Below are positions 36,175-47,519 of a stretch of 64,000 nt of DNA, piece by piece. Origin of the DNA: Haematobia irritans (taxonomy: Eukaryota > Arthropoda > Insecta > Diptera > Muscidae); NCBI RefSeq assembly GCF_050003625.1, contig NC_134398.1:114738145-114802144 (forward strand). Direction: 5' to 3'. The translations under genes and the position numbers were made by a program. How positions within the stretch are numbered: position 1 is the stretch's first letter; each line of letters begins with the position of its first letter. Below the pieces are notes generated by a model. It searched no databases. It saw only the letters and a list, made by a program, of their open reading frames with translations, and had not been told where the DNA came from.

Positions 36175-37168
36175 TGCAGTTAAAACAAGTATATACGGCC
36201 GCAAGTTCGGCCAGGCCGAATCTTATGTACCCACCACCATGGATTGCGTAGAAACTTCTACGAAAGACTGTCATCCACAATCGAATTACTTGGGTTGTGG
36301 TATGTTAAAACTTCTTATTCCTGCATGGTTGTTGGATACCATATACTAACATCACGTACCAAATTTCAACCAAATGGGAAGAATTTTGCTCTTCCAAGGG
36401 GCTCTGGAGGTCAAATCTGGGGATCGGTTTATATGGGACCTATATATAATTATGGACCGATATCGACCAATTTTTGCATGGGAGTTTGAGGCCATATATT
36501 AACACCACGTACCAAATTTCAACTGAATCAGATGAATTTTGGTCTTCCAAGAGGTTCCGGAGGTCAAATCTGGTGATCGGTTTATATGGGGGCTATATAT
36601 AATTATGAACCGATGTGGACCAATTTTTGCATGGTTGTTAGAGACCATATACTAACATCACATACCAAATTTCAGCCGGATCGGATGAAATTTGCTTCTT
36701 TTAGGGGCCTCGCAAGCCAAATGGGGGATCGGTTTATATGGGGGCTATATATAATTATGGACCGATGTGGACCAATTTTTGCATGGTTGTTAGAGACCAT
36801 ATACTAACACCATGTACCAAATTTCAGCCGGATCGGATGAAATTTGCTTCTCTTAGAGGCCTCGCAAGCCAAATTTTGGGGTCCGTTTATATGGGGGCTA
36901 TACGTAAAAGTGGACCGATATGGCCCATTTGCAATACCATCCGACCTACATCAATAACAACTACTTGTGCCAAGTTTCAAGTCGATAGCTTGTTTCGTTC
37001 GGAAGTTAGCGTGATTTCAACAGACGGACGGACATGCTCAGATCGACTCAGAATTTCACCACGACCCAGAATATATATACTTTATGGGGTCTTAGAACAA
37101 TATTTCGATGTGTTACAAACGGAATGACAAAGTTAATATACCCCCCATCCTATGGTGGTGGGTATAAA
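36175..37168 (+). repeat. Dispersed repeat with four 153-bp tandem units
   Basis: Starts near AAGTATATACGGCCGCAAGT and ends near GGTGGTGGGTATAAAA. GTACCCACCACCATGG near the start is roughly inverted by CCTATGGTGGTGGGTATA near the end. Inside, ACCAAATTTCA recurs at 36358, 36511, 36663 and 36816, each followed by GGATCGGTTTATATGGGGGC-type text, giving a 152-153 bp period. Apparent open frames are by-products of the repeat. Confidence 0.8.
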
Positions 37169-37892
37169 AATATATGCTATATGACAAAACAAAACATGAA
37201 AATCTATCGCATGGTAATCAAGCAAGACCTGTGATGGTAAGTCAGTATTATCAAACATAACGTATAGTTATGGTTATGGCATAACTACTCCTGCTAAGCA
37301 GTTTTCCACCTACTTTTCACAACTTTTACTGGGATTACGTAAATTAAAATATGTTAAATCTCACATACACCACCGAATTTCCGGCATCAGCACCTAGCCC
37401 AAATAGTCAAGGGAAATTCTTCCCTGTTTACAATCCAGCGAAATTAATGTCAACAAACGTTACTCTCAACCCCAATTTTAATCAACGACGATAAACCATG
37501 TGGCTTAGAAGATAAGCGGCGATCCATCGAGGTAAGTGGGTTTGGGAATAGCCAGCATCAAGATTGATGATGTATGTGTAATGTGTATATATGCTACTTC
37601 AATTCTATTGTATGTTAAGACTAAAATCATCCTTTCGATGGAGATCGAATTTTTGATATGATTGGATAAGAATAATGGATGAATCTGTAAATATCTAATC
37701 ACATTGGAATTATAACAATCCGGAGATTTACATATTAATATTGGAGATAAATATCGGGGGAGCATCAAATAAGCTGATAGACGAACTTACACGGCTGTAT
37801 TACTGGCTATTTTTACAGTTATTATGTTCTCCCCAGATAGAGTTTTAGGACTTTCGAAATAGATTTATTCCACTTTAATGTTGAACAGCTCC
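37169..37892. other. Intronic stretch without recognised feature
   Basis: No repeat, gene or site recognised. Confidence 0.4.
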
Positions 37893-37894
37893 TA

Positions 37895-38387
37895 CACGGA
37901 CGAAAAAGACTGCTTTTCATATGTTTGTGTGTAAAAATTATATGTTTGGAAGCCAAATTTTTTAACACAATATTTTTAAGTGCAAGCATACTATGTTCAT
38001 AAACTAGCATAACATATTTGGCACATATATGTTAATATGTCAGAACATATTATGTTTGGGACATAAAATTTTTGTAAATATAATATGCTTGGAAGCAAAC
38101 GTATATTAATTTAGAATTAGCTTATAAGCATATATGTGTTTAGAAAGAGAGACCTAGAGAGTATGCTGCAAGTAAAAGAATTGAAGTAACCAATTGGCGC
38201 CTTAAAAATATATATACACAAAGAAAATGTCATTAAATTTCATTTCTACCTGTGTATACCTAAGGTGAAACATAATATGTTTGAACAATACAAACAATAT
38301 TTTGTTTGGATCAATCCTGAAAATATATGTGCTTGAAGCAAAATGTATTTTGGGGTATATGTTACAGAAGCGATTTTTGTGAGGGTG
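37895..38387 (+). mobile_element. TA-MITE, 493 bp, complete copy
   Basis: Begins CACGGACGAAAAAGACTG and ends GATTTTTGTGAGGGTG, with TA at 37893-37894 and 38388-38389. Its right end is nearly the same as the end of the twin-tRNA element, and much of its left half matches the other side of that element, so it looks like a deletion derivative. Confidence 0.75.
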
Positions 38388-38389
38388 TA

Positions 38390-38884
38390 TGCGCTTACGT
38401 TTATAGGCAATAAAAGAGGTAGACGTATGCAGTAGTAGTAATGGCACTTGCAACAATGATTTTGTAAAAGATTACAGGTTTTAGGAAGTGCATAACAATC
38501 ACTTATGGTGGCACTAAAACACGTACAACATAAACGAACAAATCAAAACACACTCGTATTCCAATGAATATAAGCCACTGTACACGTAAGTCTGTATGCA
38601 GGTATGTGTTACACATACACACACTCTTGCAAAGGTTCTCTGATGGATCCTGGTCTAAAGCCGTCATTCCAGGAATTTTATATCCCAGTTACCACTTACA
38701 AGGAGAAACAGAAATTTGAGTAGAAATGCAAACAAAACCAGCATCAAGATTTTCTCATAGATAGACAAACCAACAAACTCTGCGGTTTCTTTACCTGTGT
38801 ACACTTTGTTTTTTTTTTTACGTGACATCTCCTAAGGGCTTTTTCAACTTTGAAAAGATTTTGTATTAGGAGACAGGGATTTTT
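38390..38884. other. Intronic stretch without recognised feature
   Basis: No repeat, gene or site recognised apart from a T run near 38811-38819. Confidence 0.4.
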
Positions 38885-39896
38885 ATGGTGTGCATGTGAG
38901 AGGAAATTGTCGTGATTCATAAAATTTTTGGCGACTGACGTGTGAATAACGATTTAATCAATAGCGTGTGCGTGTACGGTCCTACAAAAATATGAGCTAG
39001 AGTCACGAACATAATCTGATTGTGAGTGTGCTTGAGCAAACGCTTGGGGAAATAACGCTCACGAAAATACTCACGCTCACAAGCATAATCACGTTCACAA
39101 GTTTAATCATACTTATAACTTTGGACACATTCACAATGTAAACAACGCTCACGGACTATTTTAAGTATGGTCATATAAATACACACAAAAATTTTTTTTT
39201 CTGATTCAATCACCAAATTAAGTGATCCAATTAATTTTTTAATTGAAATGTCTTCAATCACGAAAATGATAGTATCAATCATAATTGGGCATAGAAAAAA
39301 TTCTTGATTAAAAAATTAATTTAATTAAATTAATTAAATAATGTGACAGCAAATTTCAGTTAAATTTTTAATTGATTCAATTAAAAATTTAATTGATGTT
39401 GATTGCAAAACTCAATTAATTTATTAATTAAAAAAGGTAACTATTTTTAATTACTTTCTAAATTGGCTTAGAGTTTTTATTTGGATTAACAAATGGTTGT
39501 TTGAAATACATTTTTAATTAAAAATTAAAAAAAAATCAGCACTTTTATTAACTGAATTAGTCTTCCGAATTTGATTAAAAAGTTAATTGTATCAATTAAA
39601 TTTTTAATTAAAAATTTTAAAATTTTCAATCATTGACTTAATTGTTTGTTTGTTAAATGTTTCTATCGTGATTAAAAAGTTAAAAAAAAGTTAAAGCATT
39701 TAAAAATATTGTGTTAAAAAATTTGAGTTCCAAACATATAATTTTTACACCCAAACATATGAAAAACCTTTTTTTTTGGTCGTGAGTGTAGGGGCGTCAA
39801 ATTGAACGTATGTAATGAGTATGTAAAAGTTGTTCGTGCCTGAGTACCGATTTTCGCTCCGTGAATGAGTGAAATTTAACTCACGTGCACATCTCT
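38885..39896. mobile_element. Decayed hAT-type element of the CTCACG family, with nested insertion
   Basis: Right end ACTCACGTGCACATCTCTA matches the 55576-56123 element. The left part begins near GGTGTGCATGTGAG and holds repeated CTCACG/CACGTTC words. No matching 8-bp duplication is left. A TA-flanked element sits at 39182-39788. Confidence 0.55.
39182..39788. mobile_element. AT-rich TA-flanked element inside the decayed hAT
   Basis: Starts CACACAAAAATTTTTT after TA (39180-39181) and ends TTTTTGGTCGTGAGTG before TA (39789-39790). The interior is rich in AATTGATTCAATTAA-type words, with ACACCCAAACATATGAAAAA at its right end linking it to the TA-MITE group. Confidence 0.55.
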
Positions 39897-40108
39897 AATG
39901 AGAAGCACAACAGCTCCATTTTTAAATTTCAGTTTTTATTTAAAAGTTGGGAGTTTTGCCGCCTTTTACTAAATTTCATTTAATGTCAAGTTTTCGCAAA
40001 ATGTTAGGGACTTGATTCAGAGAATTGGAATGTTCTCGTTTGGCATACTATAAACTATTGTAAGACTTTGTTCATACTATTAGAATTTTTAATTTATTCT
40101 GGCAATTC
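39897..40108. other. Intronic stretch without recognised feature
   Basis: Short AT-rich spacer between elements. Confidence 0.35.
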
Positions 40109-40110
40109 TG

Positions 40111-40634
40111 CACTGAAAAAATATTGTCGTAAGGTCAAAGATTTCATGTCTTTAAAATACGAATGCAAATTTTGCTTTTTTCCTTGTTCAAAAGTCGATA
40201 AACTTTTGAATGAAGCCGTATTGTCCTTATAATTAAGTGATTTCACTTAAAAATGGGTATCATAACATAAAAGAAAAAATGTTTGGGCTAAGGTCAATTT
40301 GATTTTAATAATTCAGAAAAATTCTTTAAATTTAATGAAATTGTCTTTAAATTTGTTGTCTTCTTGCATCTTGACTACAAAGCAAAAAATCGTTCAAATA
40401 TAGGACATGTTTTTCAACACTTTATTTTAAAGACGTTTTTTACTTGAAGCACAGCATAATTTTTATTGGAAGTTGAGTCTTAATTTGGAAAATGATAGTA
40501 AATGAAGAAAAAAGCTGAACAAGTGAAAAAGAGAATTGTGTCTTTAAAGTATCCTTACTTGTATTCTCGGAATCAATACCAAAATTTTTAAAGTAAAGAC
40601 AACATCTTTGGAAACGGGCATGCTTTTTTCAGTG
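40111..40634 (+). mobile_element. MITE family B, 524-bp copy
   Basis: Starts CACTGAAAAAATATTGTCGT and ends TGCTTTTTTCAGTG, flanked by TG (40109-40110, 40635-40636). Interior as in 24079-24735 with small deletions. Confidence 0.8.
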
Positions 40635-40802
40635 TGGATCAGCAAATAAAAAAATACTTCGAATGCATTCCATACGATAATTAAATTAAATAGTTTTACT
40701 ATTTTTGTCCATAGTATTTCTTAAAATTTCATTTGGAAGGCTACAAAAAGTCGAAGACCCGACATGAAGCCACACTATCAGGCTTGTTTTGGTGTACACA
40801 TG

Positions 40803-41375
40803 CCCAGCAAAAAAAGCGTCGCCAAAAAAGTAATGAAAATGTTCTTTTTGGATCCGGAAGTGGTGCAAATTTGGCGTAGAAGCAATGAATTTAACATGGG
40901 CTTGTAATAGGACGGAAGTCCTCCATTTCAACAGCCGGTGCACTGAATTTGCATCACATCTTTAGGTGTGATCCGAATTCAATGGTTTGGTTGTAAATGA
41001 AAAAAATCTGTGATATTTTGTCAAATAAATAATTTTTAAAATTTTTTATAATTTTTAATGTATTCGAACGCTTGTTGGAAACGTTTGACCTCAAATATTT
41101 TCAAAAAATCACAATTTTTTCAGATTTGATTTAGCATTTTTTTCGACAAAATTTAAATAATTTTTACCATTTCATGAATTCTTAAGCTGTTTGTAATCAA
41201 TTTGAAACAAAAAAGTTAAAATTACTCATTAAAAATATGAGAAAAGCATGTTATAAAAAATGTAACGAAAAGAACTTCCTGTGAAGTTAAAATAAAGAAC
41301 ATCATTGGGAGTTCATCTTCTGGAAGTGCTTTTAAAGTTGTGCCTTTAGAAGAACTTCCAAATTTTTTTGCTGGG
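40803..41375 (+). mobile_element. CCCAGC MITE, copy 1 (573 bp)
   Basis: Ends CCCAGCAAAAAAAGCGTC and AATTTTTTTGCTGGG, flanked by ATG (40800-40802, 41376-41378). Near-complete similarity to 45000-45570. No coding potential. Confidence 0.75.
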
Positions 41376-42710
41376 ATGTTGTCACGTAATTAAAACGCTT
41401 TGGCATTTATTATCGTGTTCACACATTTACGAGTAAGTCAAATTGAAATCATATTAAAAATCGACTCTTCCATTAGTAGGAAATAGATTTTCAGACTACT
41501 GCCAGTGCATACACTCTTAGAAAAATATGTTTTTCATATGTTCCGATATAAACAAAATGTGTTTCGGCCACAATTTTAAAACACAATATATTTAAGTGCA
41601 AGCATGTAATGTTCCTAAACTAACACTAAATGTTTGGGACATCTATGTTAATATGTTAGAACATATTATGTTGGGGGGATGAATGTTTCATAAAAATCAT
41701 ATGTGTGAATGCAAACATATATAAATTTACAAATTTCGACTAAACATACATATGTTGTGATATTTTATTCAAAGCGACAGAGAGAGTATAGAGAAAAAAT
41801 AGATATGGAAACCGGGAGAGTTGACAAAAGATATCAACATAACACAGCGAAAGAATCAAATGAGAACAATTTCTGTGAAACCGCTTGTATGTTGATTCGG
41901 ATAAGGCCAAAAATTTGATATGCTTAAATTTAAATATTAATTAATTTGAATAAAGAGAATGGACATTCGGAACCAAGAGAATAGACATTTGAAAAACAAA
42001 CAGCATATGTTTTCGCCTTGAGAGCAGCATTTTATGTATGTGTGGACATGTGTTTTGTTTATCATTTTGGCATTATGGCACAATTTTTTTTTTTTGGTTC
42101 GTTAAAATCAATCAGGGGTCTTCATAAAAATAACGAAAGGGCACTATACTCTTTTTAGAGTTGGGACAGTAAAATGAAATAAGGAGGAAATAGTGAAAAA
42201 TTACACAGTAAAATGTATAAAAACAAAGTTTAGTTCCTCTTTATTAATAAGTAGTTTACGAGGAGTAGACGGACACCTTCAAATATAAAAGCGGGCATTA
42301 AGTTCGAGTTTTGCAGCTAAAACAATTTAAAAAGTTTATTTTCTTTAAAATGAATTATTAAAGAAAAATAAAAGGCATTCTAAAACGATGGTATTACATG
42401 CTAGTAAAAAACTGTTCACGCCTAAATAAATTTATGTTTATATTCTAAAATTATTTATGTATGTTTATACTCAACTCCACGTTCTTCTTTTGGTAGAGTT
42501 TTTGAATTCCTTCCAAATTTTAAAGTTTTGTACCAAAAACAGTTTGTTGTTACAAAATTGTTATTTTTGCAATAAAAAAATAATATTTTATCCAAAAATC
42601 AGTCAATTTCGTTTATATTAAGCACTGTTACTAACTATAAATCTTTAATAACCCACATTTCGAAGTTTCATTATAAAAATTTAATATAGTATAAATATAA
42701 ATGTGTAAAT

Positions 42711-42799
42711 TAAAAAAAAAAAGTGTTCGGTCGGAGCAGGGATTGAACCCACGACCCTTTGCATGTAAGGCAGACATGCTAACCACTGCTCCACGTGGC
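42711..42799 (-). ncRNA. tRNA-like Pol III unit, copy 2, with terminator
   Basis: Minus-strand counterpart of 7617-7716, with TGGAGCAGTGG and GGTTCAATCCC boxes. An A run at 42712-42722 gives 11 T on the transcribed strand. Confidence 0.55.
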
Positions 42800-42913
42800 A
42801 AACAAATATATGTTTCTGTTAAATAATGTTATGTTTGCACGGGCTCGTGGGCGCTGCAAACTATGCTATATAAATGTAACTTATAACGATAATTATCTGC
42901 TGGTGACCATAAC

Positions 42914-42990
42914 AGCTACGTAGCCTAGTGGATAGTGTGTTGGCTTACAAACTGTATGGTCCTCGGTTCGATTCTCCGTGCAGGCGAAAG
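42914..42990 (+). ncRNA. tRNA-like Pol III unit, copy 2, divergent partner
   Basis: Plus-strand counterpart of 7427-7503. A box TAGCCTAGTGG fits the consensus fully; B box is GGTTCGATTCT. No T4 run follows closely. Confidence 0.55.
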
Positions 42991-43298
42991 GTAAAATTTA
43001 AAAAATTTATAAAAGTGAATAATTTCTTCAACATTATTTGTATTACAGAAAAAAGTGCCAAGAACAAATATATTTCGTGGACGTGAAAATTACGAGTATG
43101 TTAGGGAATGAGCACAATCGTCTTTGGAAAAAATTCTTCCAAGCATATAATATTTTTGGGCGTAAAATGCTCCCAACCATATAATATGTTCACATAAAAT
43201 AAACATATTAATCTTTCGGCAGTATCCAATAATATATGTGCTTCCTGCAAAATATGTTTGGAACATATGTTAAAGAAGCGATTTTTTTTGAGGGTGTA

Positions 43299-43795
43299 CC
43301 TAAGGACGTTCCCTATGCTAGCAACTTATATAGGTTTAAAGATCAATGTTGAGGATTCTATGTTGCTTCAGGATAATGCTGGCTGGATGTTAAAAATAAG
43401 GAGTATGTTCTTGTAGAAACTAAGGAAAATCCTAAAATTTCCATTACACTCAGAGAAAAAATCTTGCGTGTCGTAGAAAATTTTTATTTTTCGTTGGGGA
43501 CAATAAATGATCTTCAGGAGGAAACATTTTTTGTATGAAAGAAATACGCTTCCACATAGGACCTAACGATTTTCGATCTATAGGCTTGTTTCCATTGTAT
43601 CCATGGTTACATTCCGAACGGCAATGTGTCAACTGTAAGGAATATGCAATCTACAATTGTGTTGGTTTCAATAAAGCTGATAACTATGGCTACAAAAGTT
43701 ATCAGCATTAAATAAAACGGAGTGTCACTACGAGTATACCCTAATCCAAGGGATAATGAAATATCTCATAAAATAGGTATTATTACGACGACACC
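43299..43795. other. Intronic stretch without a gene
   Basis: An ACACTCAGAGAAAAAATC near 43446 resembles a MITE end but has no partner. Otherwise nothing recognised. Confidence 0.4.
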
Positions 43796-43797
43796 TA

Positions 43798-44908
43798 CAC
43801 GGACGAAAAATACTGTTTTTCATATGGTTGGCTGTAAAAAATTATAATTTTTAGCAAATTATTTTTAAGTACAAGCATATAATGTTCATAAACTAGCATA
43901 ACATTTGCGACATATATGTTAATATGTTAGAACATATTATATTTGGGACATAACATTTGTTTAAATATAATATGTGTGAATGCAAACATATAGTAATTTA
44001 GAAAATATCTATAAAAATATATGTGTTTAGAAAGAGAGCAAATAAAAAAAAAAAATAAAGTAACTAATTGGCCCCTTAAAAATATATACACATACACTGA
44101 AAAAAAAGCATGCCCGGTTCCAAAGATTTTGTCTTTACTTTAAACATTTTGGTATTGATTCCGAGCCAAAGAAGCGGAGAATACAAGTAAGGATACTTTT
44201 AAGACACAATTCTCTTTCTCTCTTTGTGTACTTGTTCCTAGGAAGCAAATTTTAATTTTTCGCTTTTTCAGCTTTTTTTCTTCATACGCTATCAAAGTCC
44301 TTTAAAAATGAGTTAACGACAACTTTATTTTCCAAATTAGGACTCGACTTCCAGTAGAAATTATGATATGTTTCAAGTAAAAAACTTGAAAAGTGTTGAA
44401 AACCATTTCCTATATTTGAATGATTTTTTGCTTTGTAGTCAAGATGCAAAACGGCAACAAATTTAAAGACAATTTCATTAACTTTAAAGAGTTTTTCTGA
44501 ATTATTAAAGTCAAGTTGACCTTACCCCAAAAAATTTTTCTTTCATGTTATGATACCCATTTTTAAGGCAAATCACTTAATTATAAGGACAATACGACTT
44601 CATTGAAAAGTTTATCGACTTTTGGACAAGGAAATAAACTTTATATGAGAGAAATGCGTCTTCTATGCTAAGCAAAATTTGCATTCGTATTTTAAGGACA
44701 TGAAATCTTTGGTCTCACGACAATATTTTGTTCAGTGTGCAAAGAAAATTTCAGTTCATTTCATTTTCAACCAGTGTATACCTAAGGCGAAACATAATAT
44801 GTTTGAACAATACAAACAATATTATGTCTGTACCAATCCTAAAAATATATATACTTGAAGCAGAATGTGTTTGGGAGTATGTGTTACAGAAGCGTTTTTT
44901 TGTGGGTG
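43798..44908 (+). mobile_element. TA-MITE, complete copy split by a MITE B
   Basis: Begins CACGGACGAAAAATACTG and ends TTTTTTTGTGGGTG, with TA at 43796-43797 and 44909-44910. The body matches 37895-38387 except for an insertion at 44095-44737. Confidence 0.75.
44095..44737 (-). mobile_element. MITE family B inside a TA-MITE
   Basis: A 643-bp reversed copy: starts CACTGAAAAAAAAGCATGCC and ends CAATATTTTGTTCAGTG. Flanks are TA (44093-44094) and TG (44738-44739), differing by one base. Confidence 0.78.
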
Positions 44909-44999
44909 TACAAGAATTATAAGTTATACACTGAAAACTAATTTCTATTAGCGTGAGATGAACTTGTGATTTCTCGAGTAGCAATAACACATATAAATA

Positions 45000-45570
45000 C
45001 CCAGCAAAAAAAGCGTCGCCAAAAAAGTAATGAAAATGTTGTTTTGGATCCGGAAGTGGTGCAAAATTGACGCAGAAGCGATGAATTTAACAAGGGCTTG
45101 TCATAGGACGGAAGTCCTCCATTTCAACAACCGTTGCACTGAATTTCCATCACTTCTTTAGGTGAGATCCGAATTCAATGTTTTGGATGTAAATTAAAAA
45201 ATTCTGTGATATTTTGCCAAATAAATAATTTTTATAATTTTTTTATAATTTTTAATGGATTCTACGCTTGTAGGAAACGTTTGACCTCAAATATTTTTAG
45301 AAATTCACAATTTTCTCAGATTGGATTTAGCATTTTTTCGACAAAATTTAAATGATTTGTACTATTTTATGAATTCTTGCTCTGTTTTTTACCTATTTGA
45401 CACAAAAAATTTTAAAATTACCATTAAAAGTATGAAAAAACCAAGTTATATAAGATTGAATTAAAAGAACTTCCTGGGTAGTTAAAATAAAGAACATCAT
45501 TGGGAGTGCATCTTCTGGAAGTGCTTTTAAAGTTGTGCCTTTGGAAGAACTTCCAAATTTTTTTGCTGGG
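45000..45570 (+). mobile_element. CCCAGC MITE, copy 2 (571 bp)
   Basis: CCCAGCAAAAAAAGCGTC to TTTTTTTGCTGGG, flanked by TA (44998-44999, 45571-45572). Very similar to 40803-41375 along its whole length. Confidence 0.78.
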
Positions 45571-45621
45571 TACTAATTGATTTGACAGAGAATGTTTGTG
45601 AAAATCAAACTACCGTTCCTG

Positions 45622-46194
45622 CACTAAAAAAAAAAAAAACGTTTAATTGCAAAGATTTTGACCTTCTCTTCAGGATTTTTATTTTGATTCCGAGACAAAG
45701 ATGCGATTTCTTTAAAATAAAAACATTTTTTAGCAGCCTATCTGGCCTTAAATCTAGGATCTATAAAATTAAAATTAGGCTTCAGATCTTATTTATTCAC
45801 GTACGAACAAATGCCAGTTTAAAAATCCAAATTATAGCGGATACCTTAAAGTAAAAATGTTTTCTTCATTCCAAAAAAAACCTTTAAAGCAAAGATGCTA
45901 AATCCTCAAAATAAGTCTTAGCTTATATTGGAAGCTAGAGATTCAATATTTCAGCTAATTTATTTTTTCTTAAATCAAAAATGTGTTTCTTTATTTTAAG
46001 GAAAATTTTCCTTAGTTCAAAGACATGCTACTTGTAATCTAAATTTAACGTAAAAACAAAAACAAAGACTATAAACTTTGTTTTTATTAAAATGTCATTT
46101 ATTTAAAGAAATTTGTCCTTAATATTTTGTAAATTGCACATCCTAACATTTAGGTTGCATAATCTTTAATGTCACGTAAATATTTTTTTCCGTG
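45622..46194 (+). mobile_element. MITE family A, 573-bp copy
   Basis: Begins CACTAAAAAAAAAAAAACG and ends TATTTTTTTCCGTG, flanked by TG (45620-45621, 46195-46196). Interior follows the 2917 copy (AAAGATTTTGACCTTCTCTT, TTAGGTTGCATAATCTTTAA). Confidence 0.78.
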
Positions 46195-46196
46195 TG

Positions 46197-47201
46197 GAAT
46201 AGTAAATGCTCGTTCATGAAATCGTTAATACTTATTGATGAAACCATGAAGGCTTTTTGGTGTTTACCTTAATGTCTATTTTTGATTTAGATAACGATTC
46301 AACGCTGTTTTTTCCAAAGGTGTATTTAAGAATTTGTTGACTTCTGAAAACACAAACAGTTTCTCCCAGTACAACATTTTGCAAAACTTTTAAAGACTGT
46401 GCCAATTTAAAAGCCAACACCTCAACATTTCGCCAAACAACAACAGATTTGGCCAGGATTGGCGAAAAGACAACAAAAACTGGCAACGACAACGAATGAA
46501 CCAAAAGTTGCCATCGACAAAAATCCTTGTCTAATTAAAAGTACATATAGCCAGTGGAAGGATGCACCCACTTGGAACCGGGGCACCATTGCGACACAAT
46601 CAAATGTATGGGGAAGAAATGCACACTACTGCCACGTTAGGATTGTTGTTTATCCTAGCAGTTGAGAATGAGAGCAGCTAGAGTATCCTTTGAAAGTTGG
46701 CAGTGAACATCAAGGGTTTGCAATTTTCGAGGGTAAAAGGAAGGAGACGTTCGTTTGTCGTTTCTTCTGGTTGACTGGTACAACTGCTACAATTGACTTA
46801 AATAGTTTTAAATTAAAAAGCTTAAGTGACGATTTACAGTTAACTTTTACACTTGGATTAAAATGCTTTACATTGTAGCTCTAAGGAACCGAAAATTTTT
46901 GTTTTCTACTTTTTCGAAAGTGAGAGTTTTCTGTTGAATCATTTTCGTTGAGACAGTAAAAAAAACCATAAAGTTTGTTAGTTTTGCAAGATGGTAAATG
47001 TTATTAAAATTGTTTTACTACTAAGAAGTTTGAGAGATCGAAAAGCATGGTTGTGAATTTGAATTAAATTAAATTTTTTGATGGAGAAATGTTTCTTAAA
47101 TATTTTTTCATAGCTCTTGATCAATAAATTTAATTTAACTTAGTTGTTAGCTATGTTAAATCATTCCCTTAAAAGTTGTAATACAATTTAACAAAAACAA
47201 G
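46197..47201. other. Intronic stretch without a gene
   Basis: Short overlapping open frames near 46232-46665 have no recognisable domain. No element recognised. Confidence 0.4.
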
Positions 47202-47220
47202 TATCGTCTTTATGTCTTTC

Positions 47221-47497
47221 CTACTTCGACCGAACACCAAAAAGTTTTTCAGCGGTGGATTATCCCACCTCAGTTATGCTGGTGACATTTCTGAGGGTTT
47301 CAAAGCATCTCTAAGTGGTTTCATTGCAATGTGGAACGCCGTTCGGACTCGGCTATAAATAGGAGGTCCCTTGTCATTGAGCTTAACATGGAATCGGGTA
47401 GCACTCAGTGATAAGAGAGAAGTTCACCAATGTGGTATCACAATGGACTGAATAGTCTAAGTGAGCCTGATACATCGGGCTGCCACCTAACCTAACC
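47221..47497 (+). repeat. tRNA-derived SINE, copy 2, 5'-truncated
   Basis: Starts within CTACTTCGACCGAACACC, just past the B box, and runs through the common body to CACCTAACCTAACC. An imperfect duplication (TATCGTCTTTATGTCTTTC at 47202-47220 against TATCGTGTTTAATACATCTT from 47498) flanks it, consistent with retroposition of a truncated copy. Confidence 0.78.
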
Positions 47498-47519
47498 TAT
47501 CGTGTTTAATACATCTTTC

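Larger units (their letters stand above)
41512..43296 (-). mobile_element. Twin-tRNA element, copy 2 (1785 bp, inverted)
   Basis: Reads as the reverse complement of 7121-8925 from end to end: CACTCTTAGAAAAATATG at the left, GATTTTTTTTGAGGGTG at the right, TA at 41510-41511 and 43297-43298. Both tRNA-like units and the intervening GCGCCCACGAGCC block are conserved. Confidence 0.82.

Noticed and set aside
36152..37127. Overlapping open frames in the 153-bp repeat
   Set aside because: The similar peptides arise from the tandem repeat itself, not from a gene.
2931..46194. CRISPR-like arrays from repeated CAAAGA/TTTAAAG words in MITEs
   Set aside because: No regular direct repeats with unique spacers; the genome is eukaryotic.
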